A stretch of DNA of 64,000 bases from Macrolepiota albuminosa (lineage: Eukaryota; Basidiomycota; Agaricomycetes; Agaricales; Agaricaceae), in the NCBI GenBank assembly GCA_027475525.1, contig JAMWFC010000089.1:558001-622000 (forward strand), written 5' to 3'. The notes under the pieces were generated by a model that did not search any database, was not told where the DNA came from, and saw only the letters and a list, made by a program, of their open reading frames with translations. A program made the translations under genes and the position numbers. The number at the start of each line of letters is the position of its first letter. Within the stretch, counting starts at the first letter, position 1. Positions 1 to 11,252 of the stretch are shown here, in pieces.

Positions 1-1063
1 CAACCCACATCATTCATGATAAGCACTGTTTTTGGACCTACAATGAGGATTTGGCGGTACTGGTTGGCACTGCTAACTGTGGTAGACTCAACACATTAGC
101 CCAGGGAGAAGTTCGTTTTTGTGTGATTGTTGATGGCAAATCCATTGTGTTGATTCTGTCTGATTGTCTTCATGCTCCTGATGTTCCCATCAATCTTCTT
201 TCTGTCGGTTCTATGACCGAACGTGACCTGGAACTGTGCTTTGAAAAGGAGGCGACAATCATATATTTTCTGGAATCCTCCCAACTTCGTGGGAAGTCTT
301 TACAGGCAATGGTTTTGAATCGTCTATTATTTCTTCATTGTGATTTTATCCTCCCTGGGATTTCCGACACTATATCGTTTCCTGCAATCACTCTTTCATC
401 TCTGAATTTTCCCAAGATTCCAATTACTCCCACCCTTTGGCATCGACAATTGGGCCACCCTGCTAGGGACACTACACGAATTATGTTGACTAAGGGCTGC
501 GCAATTGGAGTTGATTACAAGGGATCTTTTCACGACAACTACTGCATTCTGTGTATCATCGGAAAACAACCTGCTAGACCCTATGACAATTTTCAACATC
601 GTGCTTCTAGTGTTTGTAAGCTCATGCACATGGATTCGTGTGGACCTTTCTCGACTCAGTTTGTGAATGGGCATTCATCTTATTTCCACTCAATTCTTGA
701 TGACTATTCAAATTATGGAAGCACTGCATTATTATCAAAGAAGGATCATGCATATAAATACTTCAAAGACTTTCAGGGCTCATCTTAAACTCAAATCTGG
801 TAATAAAATTCTCAATGTCCATTGTGATGGTGCAAAGAAGTTTGTTGAGGGTCAATTGAAGAACCACTTAAATGAAAAAGGAATTACTGTGCAATCAACA
901 GTGGCATATGCCCACCAGCAGAATGGGAAGGTGGAACAGTATATTTGCACCCTGGAGGATACGGTGCAAACTTTCATGGCTGAGGCTGGCCTACCTATTC
1001 CCTTTCTAGACAATGCTATTTTAACGGTGCAATACCTGCAAAATTGTTTGCCTACGTTGATAC

Positions 1064-2195
1064 TGTTGATGAGCTCCCATTATAGATGACCACGGATAGC
1101 GCCAACACAAGCACCTCACATTGGCACACTGGGACCACCAGGAGCGGCACGTCTTAGCGCTCCAGGGGCTAATTTTTGCATATTTTTATGTTAATAACTC
1201 GCAGCTGGAGCCTCTAATTACTCCAGGACCACTCTTTATGGCACCATCTATTCTTAGCACTCCTCTTGACACCTTGCCGCACCTTGCCACTCACCCTTCA
1301 GGGCCATACACGGACACAGACACTTGGCACCCATGATGCTCTTAGCCGGTGGCAGTAGGAATAATGAAGTATTTTATGACAGACAGCTTGGAGTTTCACC
1401 TTAGCACCTGACGTCGCTTAGCTTCTTGCCGACTCAGACTGACAGCATGATTGTGGACTTCTTCACCATATAGTTTAATTCAGGGCACTTACTTACATAT
1501 AAATACTTACTTTTTGTTAGTAGTACATAATCAATTTGGCAGTAGGGATTGTATCCCAACATTTTGGTCACCCTACGCAACAGACTACCTTTTTGTTGAC
1601 CGTGTCGGCAAGGGGACTCTGCTTTAGTTCTCTCTCACCCTTTCTGTCTGCAATCTCTTAGTGTCTTGCAACTACGGCAAGGCATTTGCGCTTAGATCTG
1701 CTAAGCAATCTCGTCATTTTATCATCTCTTTTAGGTGCTAACACTTAGCGCCTCTTAGTGACCCCTTTACAGTGTCTCTTAGCGCCTTTCCTTGGCGACT
1801 CTCTCTCGCGCTCCTTAGCGCCTTTCCTTGGCGACTCTCTCTCGTGCTCCTTAGCGCCTTTCCTTGGCGACTCTCTCTCGTGCTCCTTAGCGCCTTTCCT
1901 TGGCGACTCTCTCCCGCGCTCCTTAGCGCCTTTCCTTGGCGACTCTTTCCCGCGCCTCTTAGCACCTTTCATTGGTGATTTTTAGCATACTCTTGCCGCA
2001 TTTTTGGGTCTTAAATAAGCGCCAATCACCCCTTTTCCTTACCACCAACCTCTTGCCTACTGTGCGTTCTCTGGGACCTGTCCAGGACTCTCTCCCATAC
2101 TTAGCGCGTCCAAAGCTATATTGACTAAGTAGCTGTACTAGTGATAGTGCACCTTAGCGCAATTTGGGCGTCATCACTGTCTGATTTCAAAACTC
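1064..2195 (-). mobile_element. Non-autonomous DNA transposon, copy A, nested in copia integrase
   Basis: This segment interrupts the copia integrase reading frame and matches, in inverted orientation, the segment at about 8245-9300. Shared landmarks are a TGATGACGC-type right end, the tract with GTTAGTAGTAC/CAATTTGGCAGTAGG near 1517-1550, and the opposite end TGATGAGC. The two ends look like degenerate terminal inverted repeats (CAGTGATGACGCCC against CTGTTGATGAGCTCC). Many TTAGCGCC/TTAGCAC words occur throughout, as subterminal repeats do in hAT-like elements. It has no coding capacity of its own. I could not find a clean target-site duplication; the flanks CGTTGATA and TCTGATTT are at best an imperfect one. 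The strand is arbitrary, chosen opposite to copy B. Confidence 0.65.
1784..1970. repeat. 36-bp tandem repeat, about five units
   Basis: The unit CTTAGCGCCTTTCCTTGGCG plus ACTCTCTCTCGYGCTC (36 bp) is repeated about five times with few changes, inside non-autonomous element copy A. Because 36 is a multiple of 3, it produces spurious repetitive open frames on both strands. Copy B at 8245-9300 lacks this expansion, so the array grew after the two copies separated. Confidence 0.9.
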
Positions 2196-4515
2196 CTTAC
2201 GAGATCATTGAAGGTCACAAACCTGATCTCTCCCATCTTCAGGTATGGAGTTGTCAGTGTTTTGTTCTTTTACTGAAGGAGACACATTGAAAAGGGAATA
2301 CCAGGCAATTTGAAGCGGTCTTTGTCGGATACAAGGAAAATCGAGTTGGATGGCATGTTCAAGATATGCATGGCCAATACTTTTTCTCCTGTGATGTTGT
2401 GTTCAACAAAAATGTGAGAGGCAAATTGCAGCCCATGAGTGTTTCATCTACGACACAGGTTTCACAACCACAATCTCCTGTTTTTCAAATCAACTCCCCT
2501 GATCTACACTCGGTTACATCGAATTCACGGCCACCTGAATGATCGTCCCCTCCCTTACATCCATTCAGTCTAATCAAAACAGTTTCCACCTCTTGCCCTC
2601 ATCGGAATATTATAATGACCGATGCGGGTCAAGCATTTTTTGAAGACATGCACAAGAAAAATGAATGTCTTGTTAAACTTCGTGCGGATCGACAAGCACG
2701 TCTCAAGCCACATCAAGGTCTTTTGGCCATCCTAAATCTCAATGCTTTCCAGAATCTCATTCAATTCTCTACATCTTCGAGAGAGATGGTTCACCTTGAG
2801 AATACAGTCGTCAATGATTACTTAACATATGCACTTTTTGGATCTGATATACCTAAATTGAAAACCGACAAATCTTTCAACCTTGATAAACCTCCGAATA
2901 GCTATCATGAAGCAATCAATCGACTAGATGCATCTGTCTGGCAGGCCACGATGGAGAGAGAGATAGCCAGTCTCCATCAACAGAAGGTTTTCGCACCTGC
3001 TGATTTACTTCTGGGTCATAAGGCCATAGGAGTCCGTTGGGTTTATGCTTATAAGCTCAATGCCGATGGATCCATACGCACCGGTTGCCAAAATGACCAG
3101 CATCAGAATTACACTGGCTTATGCAGCTATGTATGATCTAGAACTTTTTACGTTTGACGTCAAGACTGCGTTCCTAAATGCTCCACTCTCACAGAAGATA
3201 TATTGTAAGCAGATTTCCAGGTTTCCAAATGCTGAACCATCAAAAGTGAATCAAGTCCTACATGCGTTGTATGGACTTAAGCAAGCCTTGCATGAATGGT
3301 ATGAGGTGATCCAAGAAGAACTCGAATCATACGGCCTTACCAGATGCGGCGTTGATCATGCAGTCTTTTATGGTCAATTTTCCACACCACCCGACACTTC
3401 TATTCCGTCTCCGAAAGATGGTCAAGACCTCTTTATCATTGTATGTCTCCATGTTGATGATGGACTGAATGCAACAAATTCAAAGGAACTCTATGATTGG
3501 ATATTACACTGCATGAGGCAACGGTTCAAAGTCAAGGATTCTGGTACAACGGATCTGTATCTTGGCATACGTATTGATCGGAATTGTTCCCAAAAGAAGT
3601 TGTGGATTTTGCAGAAGGGATATGTCCTTGATCTTCTAACAACCTATTGTTTACTTGATGCTACCTCTTTATCGTTACCGATTGCAGGAAAAATTGAGGA
3701 TTTACCCAACCCACCTCCGAACACCTTGCCTGAGATAAGTGACAACAATATCAAGATTCACTTTCAACGACTCGTCAGATCAATCCTATACCTTAGCTTG
3801 TGCACTCAACCAGACCTGGCATTCACAGCGATGTCTTTGGGTCAATATAATTCTAACCCTACTTGGAAACATTTACTGGCGGCAAAAAGAGTTCTTCGAT
3901 ACCTCTCAGGCACTAAGGACTTTGCAATCGTATACAATTTCTCCAAAACGCTGTCCAATCCTCTGGTACAGATGATCTTCCCAACGGATTTTGGTGCAGT
4001 CGATGCCGACTAGGCCTCTGATCCCAGAAATTGTTGGAGTGTATTGGGTTATGCTTTTTTCATTTATTCAAGTCTCGTTTCCTGGTCTTTTGTTAAACAA
4101 CGAACGGTTGCTCTCTCATCAACGGAAGCTGAGTACATGTCCATTGCTCATGTGATGTGGGAAGCTTTAGCCATCTGATATTTCTTGACATCCTTGGACC
4201 TTCTGATCCCACATCCTTTTCCAATTTTCTGTGACAATAAGAGTGCACTGGACATTGCAAACTCCGATTCCACTAGTACACGCTCAAAACATATCAATAT
4301 TTGTTACCACTTCATCAGACAACACCTTAAAACTGGTTCTTTTGTCACGTCTTGGATACCAACGTCAGAAATGGTCGCTGATATCTTCACAAAGCCATTG
4401 GGAAAAGACTCCCACTACAAATTTTTAAAAGCTCTGGGTATCATCTCTTTATCTTAATTTCTTTGTCTTTTCGGTTTTTATTCTTTTTGTAACCACTTCG
4501 CCACTGATGGGGTTG

Positions 4516-4812
4516 TGTTACGGATACTATCCTATTTGGGTCACTTATGCTATGTGGTCACATGATTAGAACTTAGAGGCATGCTTGAACAACACATCAT
4601 CCTCAGTTGTTTACTGTCATCATGGCATTACGCTGAGGATGTGAGTATTCCTCTTACTCTGTATCAGTTTGTCTCTAATGGGGAATAGTCTCTTGACTGT
4701 TTCCTAGGTATGAAATATATAGTTGTTTACTGTTATCATGGCATTACACTGAGGATTCTCTTGACTGTTTCCTAGTCATATTGTGGGTTCTGGAGTCTGG
4801 CTCAATAAACAA
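4516..4812 (+). repeat. Candidate copia 3' LTR
   Basis: A G-rich tract (GATGGGGTTG) directly precedes TGTTACGGATACTATCC about 60 bp after the RNase H stop, which is where a copia polypurine tract and LTR start are expected. The sequence runs to about AATAAACA at 4812, giving TG...CA ends. Inside, a segment of about 55 bp (TTGTTTACTGTYATCATGGC followed by ATTACRCTGAGGAT) is present twice, at about 4610 and 4720. The matching 5' LTR is outside the window, so the limits are inferred. Confidence 0.5.
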
Positions 4813-4834
4813 CATTTTCTAAGACCTCGTAGCA

Positions 4835-7331
4835 GAAGGTGTTGTGTGTGTATACCTTGACAATATCCTCATCTATACCAAGACTCTAGAGAAGCATTGT
4901 TGGATTATGCACATTGTACTGGAACGTCTTTGCCAACACCAGCTCTATCTTAAGCTAGAGAAGTGCGAGTTAGAGCAGACTAAGATCAAATATCTTGGAC
5001 TGATCATCTCTCATGGAATGGCTAAGATGGACCCAGTCAAGGTGGCTGGTGTGGTGGAGTGGCCAGAGCCTAAAAACAAGAAGGAGATTCAGGCCTTCCT
5101 GGGTTTCACCAACTTCTACCAGAGGTTTATTCAGGATTTCTCACACCATGCCCAGCCCCTCTTCAATCTCACCATTAAGGACACTCCTTGGCACTGGGAT
5201 GTAGCACAGCAGACAGCCTTTGATGCCCTCAAACAGGCAGTCACTTCAAAGCCTGTCCTCCTATTCCCAGATAACAACTCTCCCTTCCGTGTTGAAGCTG
5301 ATAGCTCAGATTTTGCTACTAGAGCCGTTCTCTCTCAACAGTCAAGGGAGGATGGTAAGTGGCATCCTGTGGCTTTTTACTCCAAAAGCCTCAATGCCAT
5401 GGAGCAAAATTATAAGATCCATAACAAGGAGATGCTAGCTATTATTCAGTCATTTGAGGAGTGGCGACATTTTCTCAAGGGTGCCAGGCATAAAGTTGAG
5501 GTGTGGACTGATTATAAGAACTTAGAGTACTTTTGGACAGCCAAGAAGCTTAACCGCCGACAGGCTCGATGGTCCTTGTATCTGGCCAACTTTGACTTTT
5601 CTCTACATCACAAACCTAGACAGAGCATGGGCAAGCCAGATGCACTTTCTAGGCAAGCAGACCATGGTTCAGGAGCTAGCAACAATGACAATATTGTACT
5701 CCTGAAGCCAGAACTATTTGCCATCCATGCTCTAGAGGGTGAGGGTTGGCCAGGAAGAAGAAGTGAGCATCCTTTGAGACATCCAATGAGGTAACCGGGA
5801 GGGTGCTCAAGAAGATCTGGTAGCCAAGGCTGCCCTGGCCTTGCATGCTCAAGAGAAAACTGGAGTGAAGTCTGTCTGCACTGACAAGTAGTCTTTGAAG
5901 AATGGTCTTCTCACCTTCTGGGGACACATTTATGTCCCCAACCTGCCAGACCTCCAGATGCAGATTGTGGAGCAGCATCACAACTCTCAAGTTGCGGGAC
6001 ATCCTGGCAGATGGAAGACACTGGAGCTGGTCTCCCAGAATTACTGGTGGCCTCAAATATCACAGTATATTGGCTTCTACACCTCCATCTGTGACCTTTG
6101 CCTTTGGACTAAGCCTCATTGTCAGCCTTCTATGAGACAGCTTCATCCTTTGCCCATTCCAGCTGAGCGTTGCAGTGTGGCCTTGGTAGACTTCATTGTT
6201 GAGTTACCAGACTCTCATGAATATGATGTGATCATGGTGGTAGTGGATCTCTGTGGCAAGCATGCTCATTTTATTTCAACACACACTACTTGCTCTGCCA
6301 TGGGCACCACTAATCTGTACTGGAAGCATGTCTGGAAACTCTATGGGTTGTCAGATGCCTACGTCTCAGACCGTGGACCTCAGTTTGTGGCAGAGTTTAC
6401 TAGAGAACTGTATTGCCTCCTCCATGTCAAACTCCACACTTCCACAGCTTACCACCTCCAGTCTGATGGCCAGACCAAGCATGTCAACCAAGAGCTAGAA
6501 CAGTATCTCCAGCTCTTCTGCAATGAACAACAGGATGACTAGGATGACCTATTACTAGAGGCAGAGTTTTAATACAACAACCATGTACATGCTGCCACCC
6601 AGATGTCTCCTTTCCTTCTAGATACTGGTTGACACCCTTGGATGGGATTTGAGCCTCATAGATAACCTTCAGAGAATGAAGCAGATAAAGGCAGCTCAGG
6701 AGGAAGCCAAGGCTGCTTTAGCTAAGGCAAAGAATGACATGGCCTGCTACTATGATCATGGATGAACTCCAGCTCCCAAGTACAAGCCTGGAGATCTAGT
6801 CTATCTGGATGCCTCTGACATTGCTACTACCTGACCTTCTCAGAAGCTCTCTCATCACTATCTAGGACCCTTTCCTATAGTAAGGCAAGTAGGCCCACTA
6901 GCCTATTGACTCAAGCTGCCTAGTGGAATGAGTCAACTCCATCCAGTCTTCAATGTGGTGAAGCTGTAGGCCCACTAGCCTATTGACTCAAGCTGCCTAG
7001 TGGAATGAGTCAACTCCATCCAGTCTTCAATGTGGTGAAGCTCTCTCCTGCACCAGAGGATCCAATCCCAGGTCAATGCCCACAGCCACCCCCACCTCCA
7101 GTTCTGGTAGACAACCAAGAAGAGTATGAAGTAGAGTGGATCCTAGACAGCCAACTCTTTAGGAACAAGCTTCAGTTCAAGGTCAAGTGGAAGGGCTATG
7201 GAATTGAGGACATCTCCTGGGAGCCACAAAAGAATGTCCATGCCCCTGCCTTGGTCCAGAAATTCTATCAACAGCATCCCAATGCTCTCCAGGCAATCAG
7301 AGGCCTCTATTCTCTTTCCAAGGTAGACTAG
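4835..7331 (+). pseudogene. Ty3/gypsy (chromovirus-type) retrotransposon pol, broken and 5'-truncated
   Basis: The element starts inside the reverse transcriptase: YLDNILIYT stands where YLDDILIYS is usual, so the second catalytic aspartate is Asn. RNase H of the Ty3 type follows (FRVEADSSDFATRAVLSQ, VEVWTDYKNLEYF) to 5794. Stops separate it from the integrase at about 5895-6542, with zinc-region HxxxH (QHHNSQVAGHPG) and CDLC, core VDFIVELPD and VSDRGPQF, and QTKHVNQ where the catalytic Glu (QTERVNQ) is normally found. Further stops follow. The last frame (7005-7331) ends in a chromodomain (EYEVEWILDSQLFRNKLQFK, then VKWKGYGIEDISWEP). gag, protease and the front of RT are absent. One of the 77-bp duplications falls at 6889. 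Confidence 0.9.
6889..7042. repeat. 77-bp exact tandem duplication 1
   Basis: Two identical 77-bp copies beginning GTAGGCCCACTAGCC (6889 and 6966), inside the gypsy element before the chromodomain frame. Confidence 0.95.
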
Positions 7332-7389
7332 GCCATTCAGAACTACTTCTATCCAGCATGTCGAGATGCTGCACTCTAGAGGAGGGGTG

Positions 7390-7737
7390 ATGTCAGGAGA
7401 CTCCTCATTTCTTCCTTCTTTCACTCCTTATTTCTTCACTCTCCTTTCATTCTTCTTCTTATTTCTTCTATCATTCTCTCATTTTGCTGTTTCTATTCTC
7501 TCAACACTATTTGTTAATATTATTCTCAGCCTTTGAGGTGCTCTGGTTCTTTAGCTATCATTCAGACAAGTGTGGGCCCTTCAGCACCACTTCCAGACTG
7601 CTTATATAAGCTGGAGTTTGCCTTTCTGACTTCCAAAGTCCAGAGTTTTCTTGCCTTATTTGCACAGTTATTTGGTTAAGGTAGGGCCCATGGACAATGC
7701 GGTCATGTCATGTGATCAAAAGTAACAGAGTGTTACA
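7390..7737 (+). repeat. Gypsy 3' LTR
   Basis: A purine tract (GAGGAGGGGTGA) is followed at once by TGTCAGGAGACTCC, 60 bp after the chromodomain frame ends, the usual arrangement for a Ty3/gypsy 3' LTR. It ends TGTTACA at 7737. A TATATAA-like promoter element lies near 7603-7609. The terminal 40 bp before the end (TAAGGTAGGGCCCATGGACA onward) recurs inverted at about 9475-9515. Confidence 0.6.
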
Positions 7738-7971
7738 TTGGCTGAATTTTGGTGGGGAAAAGTCAGTCGCAGATGGATACCACCTTCAAATGGAAATAAT
7801 ATACAAATTCAGTTCTGCAGAATTGTTGAAATAGAATATATGGAGAGAACTGTGCAAGCAAATTACTGAAATCTTGGTACAATCTTTTGGCATCTAAGGA
7901 AATAGTGTGAAATACACAAGGAATGAAAACCAACAAAACAGGATTTTGTAACAGGTTTCCAAGTACCAGCA

Positions 7972-8250
7972 ATGCCTCTCCACAACTATCAGAACCTCAA
8001 AAACCTTGGACACTATGCTATATGGAATACGCAAAGGACGGTGGAGAGAAAAAAGGCAAAAATGGCAGAAGGAGGTGATAGAGAGGACAAGGAAAACTAT
8101 TTTGCTTATTTCAGCTACGCTCACCATGCTCGCAGATTTATTGATGCATACCACAAAGGTCTCAATGGAAAGCAAGCTGTGTGGGCTCAAAAAAAGTACT
8201 GTGGCCATTGTACTATTCTCAATGATATTTTGGCTCAGTTTGATACTGAT
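7972..8250 (+). pseudogene. Transposase-like coding fragment interrupted by copy B
   Basis: An open frame contains ARRFIDAYHKGLNGKQAVWA followed by QKKYCGHCTILNDILAQFDT, a wording that resembles a segment seen in transposon-encoded proteins of basidiomycetes. I cannot assign the family with certainty. The frame runs directly into the end of non-autonomous element copy B at about 8245, so it appears truncated by that insertion. No catalytic residues can be assigned. Confidence 0.35.
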
Positions 8251-9300
8251 GACGCTCAAATCAAGCTGAGTGCTGCAGGGACTATCACTAGGACAGCTAC
8301 TTAGCCAATATAGCTTTGGATGTGCTAAGTGTGTGAGAGAGTCCTGGACAGGTCCCAGAGAACACACAATAGGCAAGAGGTTGGTGGCAAGAAAAGTGGG
8401 TGATTGGAGGCACTTGCGTAAGGCTCCAAAACATGGCTACAGGGTGCTAAAAGTTGCTAAGGGGGAGTGCTAAGAGCATGGGAAAGTTGCTAAGGAAGGC
8501 GCTAAGAGGTGTGGGAGAGGGTCGCTAAGAGGCGCTAAGTGTTAGCATCTAGAATGTGATAATAAAAGGATGAGGTTGCTTAGCAGATCTAAGCACAAAA
8601 GCCAAGCTGTAGTTGCAAGGCACTAGAGAGAGAGAGATAGAAAACTAGAGCAGAGTCCTCTGGCTTGACACAGTCAACAAGAGGTAGTCTGTTGCATATG
8701 GTGACCAAAATGTTGGGATACGATCCCTACTGCCAAATTGATTCCCTGTACTACTAACAAAAAGTAAGTATTTAAGTTAGCCGACACTAAGAGAATAAGC
8801 ACCGCTAGAGGGTGGTAAACTGATAAGAATGTAAGTAAATGCGGTGAATTGAATTGTGTAGTAAAAATATCCATAATGATGCTGTCATGGAAATACTTTA
8901 TTATTCCATCCTGTAAGCGCTGCCACTAGCTAAAAGCATTATGCTGGATTGACTGATGCAAAGTGTCTGTGTAAGTGTATAGCCTTAGAGTGCAAGTGGC
9001 AAGGTGCGGCGAGGTGTCAACAGTGGTGTGAAGAATAAGTGGTGCCATAAAAAGTGGTCTGAGAGTAATTGGAGTCTGTAGCTGCGCGAGGTGTCAACAG
9101 TGGTGTGAAGAATAAGTGGTGCCATAAAAAGTGGTCTGAGAGTAATTGGAGTCTGTAGCTGCGAGTTATTAGTGTAAAAATATGGGAAAAATAGTGCTGG
9201 AAGTGCTAGAGCATGGTGTGTTTGGTGGTACTAGTGGGCTCATGTGAAGTGTGGGTATTGGTGCTATCTGTAGCCAGCCACAATGCAGGCTCATCAATGC
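8245..9300 (+). mobile_element. Non-autonomous DNA transposon, copy B (inverted relative to copy A)
   Basis: Read on the plus strand this is the reverse complement of copy A at about 1064-2195: the ends are TGATGACGCTCAAAT (near 8249) and GCTCATCAATGCTG (near 9290), and in between lie CCTGGACAGGTCCCAGAGAA, repeated GCTAAG words, and TGTTGGGATACGATCCC (8711). The two copies are diverged and copy A carries an extra tandem-repeat expansion. No open frame of note is present. One exact 77-bp duplication sits at 9009-9162. Confidence 0.65.
9009..9162. repeat. 77-bp exact tandem duplication 2
   Basis: Two identical copies beginning GCGAGGTGTCAACAG (9009 and 9086), inside non-autonomous element copy B. 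Copy A of that element has only one, so the duplication is specific to this place. Confidence 0.95.
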
Positions 9301-9778
9301 TGCTACTGCCTAATCTCATTTAATTCTCTATTATCATGTGTATATATACCCTTATATACCCTATATACTCTTATATGACCTTTTTCCTTACCTCTGGCTT
9401 CAAACGTGTAAAGCTTGTCAAGTCGACTCATTTACGATGTGTTTGCGACCCTGGTCACAGGCAAGTCACTTCACATGACATGACCACATTGTCTATGGGC
9501 CCTACCTTAGTCAATTTTTGAGTTTTTAAAGTTTTGTTGTACTGTACAGTTGTTTCCCATGCTTCAGAAGCCCCAGAAACATCCAACCTGGCATAGGGAA
9601 TCTCTAGACTTGTTCTCTTTGGATCTCCCTCTGCCAGGTGAGTAGTTATTATGATATTGTCAGTACATACTCTAATACACTTTGGATCTCCCTCTGTCAG
9701 CTGTGTGACTAAGCCACAGCCTCTAGAGGTTGCCTTTACAGCATTCAAGACATCATCTCTGCTCACAATTCCCTTACT
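9301..9778. other. Mixed transposon debris without a gene
   Basis: This stretch contains an AT-rich TATATACC run near 9345-9370 and an inverted 40-bp piece matching the end of the gypsy LTR (about 9475-9515). A short word CTTTGGATCTCCCTCTG occurs twice (about 9616 and 9680). No intact gene is seen. Confidence 0.5.
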
Positions 9779-9781
9779 GTG

Positions 9782-10417
9782 CTTGGCCATGCTCCTCCTC
9801 TCATTGATGTCATTGACTCCATTCTTATGAATTTCCATCCCAACTTCTCCATTGTTTGCACTCTTCTCACCACTCAGTCAGAAGAACCTTTGCTTGCCAC
9901 TGTCAAGAAGATGCTCACTGATCAGGAAGACACATGTACTGCACTCAATCTTGATGCAGCAAATGAGGTTAGGGCAATGTATGGTAAGGTAAAGGAGAAG
10001 AGGAGGAAAGGAAAAGGCTCAAAAGATAATGATGAGGCACCAAGGTATGAGTGGCTCAACCCTCATAACAGCCACTGTTGTGGCCTTCCTGGACATTGCT
10101 CCTCTCAATGCATTGTGGACATGCCACAGAAGATAAAGGACAAGATCATCAACAAGGCCACTGATCAATGTCATCATTGCAACCACTCTTTATCTACTTC
10201 TGACTCTGATGCTGCCACCACCAAATTTGCTTATGATTCACATGCCACCTCTGATACCAACAGTTTGGATTCCAATGATGACAAGCCCATTCAAGCCATG
10301 TCCACCAGAGAGTTCACATGTGTTCTCACTCAAGCAACCACAGAATGGGAATGTCACCAGCAGTTGGATATGAACAAGGAGAAGTGGCAAGAACTTAAGA
10401 CTCGTCTCAATGCCTGA
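9782..10417 (+). pseudogene. Copia-type gag remnant with degenerate zinc knuckle
   Basis: The open frame ends at 10417 and has no convincing ATG at its 5' end. It carries a basic stretch (KVKEKRRKGKGSKDN) followed by YEWLNPHNSHCCGLPGHCSS and QCIVDMPQKIKDKI. This is the CxxCGxPGHxxxxC zinc knuckle of copia gag proteins, but the first cysteine is Ser. The rest is acidic and Ser-rich. Downstream, at about 10530, AAGTGGGGGTGTCAAAGGTTGGA resembles a polypurine tract followed by an LTR start, so this may be a gag-only derivative rather than a full element. Confidence 0.65.
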
Positions 10418-10449
10418 TGAACAGTGGATTGTTTTGGTGAGTGGGGGAA

Positions 10450-11252
10450 CTTTAATTCAGTAGGGTGCTTTCTTTCTCTTTGGTCAGTCACCTTTTTTGT
10501 TGCTCTGCACCTCATCTCCAAGTGGGGGTGTCAAAGGTTGGATTCGGCAAGAGGTGCATCACATTATAATTATGTAATTACAAGTTAGTGTCGCCCGCAT
10601 TCGTAGCCAAATGAACAAGTTGTGTTTCATCGCGTTCTTCTTCGACGGTCAGTTATTATTCGTCTTCGGTCAGCTCTCCCACCTCTTGTGGCCACCCTCG
10701 CATTCTCCACGGTCAGCTTTTTTCGCTCTAGCCCTCCGACAGGAGCTAGAATGGAGGCGCCTCTACAAAGGCAAGAATCACTTTTAAAGTTGGTACGGCA
10801 TTCTCCCTTTTCTGTGTTAGCCACGTAACAGCATGTACATTATGTGTTAAAGGTACGATAATTATCCAAATATGCAGAACGAGTATATGATTGAGTTCAG
10901 GTATTTACTGATGGTATCAGTGTTGAGGAATCGACGAATAGCATTGAATGACGCAAAGTCGTAGAGTACTTTTACATTTCTGAAATGGTATCCCAGAATC
11001 TGTTCATAGTCATCATTCTACATTCCTTCTGTATTTAATTATCATTAGCTATACTCTATCATCCACTTCCGTCATTCAAACTTTCCGAACCCGTTTCAAA
11101 CTTCAATAAACAATTATCTTATTCTGTATGCATTTCTCTCAGGAAGCAATTGAAAAAGAGAATATGGAAAGAAATGTATGACGAGTTGACGACGTATAAA
11201 CTCTGCCGCAGAACGCCGTATCAAAGCATCAGAGGAAAACACATTTGAATGT
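10450..11252. other. Intergenic, no gene seen
   Basis: Apart from the possible LTR start near 10530 I see no conserved coding segment or RNA. The short open frames here read as random. Confidence 0.5.

Larger units (their letters stand above)
1..4457 (+). pseudogene. Ty1/copia retrotransposon pol, broken and left-truncated
   Basis: A copia polyprotein in the order protease end, integrase, reverse transcriptase, RNase H, which is the Ty1/copia order. The frame is open from base 3, so the protease active site lies outside the window. The GAG-pre-integrase zinc region (LWHRQLGH, then CILC) is near 430-560 and the integrase core begins near 630 (HMDSCGP). A frameshift near 780 moves the core to the next frame (D in HCDG, E in GKVEQ). 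About 1.1 kb of foreign DNA (1064-2195) separates this from the integrase C-terminus (TPYEIIEGHKPD). The RT (2615-4013) has a frameshift and a missing stretch of roughly 20 residues near 3080, keeps DVKTAFLNA and carries LHVDDG where YVDD is usual. RNase H (4185-4457) ends in VADIFTKPLGK. Frameshifts, stops and the insertion make it non-functional. Confidence 0.9.

Noticed and set aside
1738..1985. Repetitive open frames on both strands (12-residue repeats)
   Set aside because: They are forced by the 36-bp tandem repeat, whose length is a multiple of three, in non-coding transposon sequence.
8711..8760. TGTTGGGATACGATCCC as an LTR start
   Set aside because: It resembles fungal LTR starts, but it lies in the middle of the inverted pair, with homology between copies A and B extending several hundred bases on both sides, so it is internal to a DNA element.
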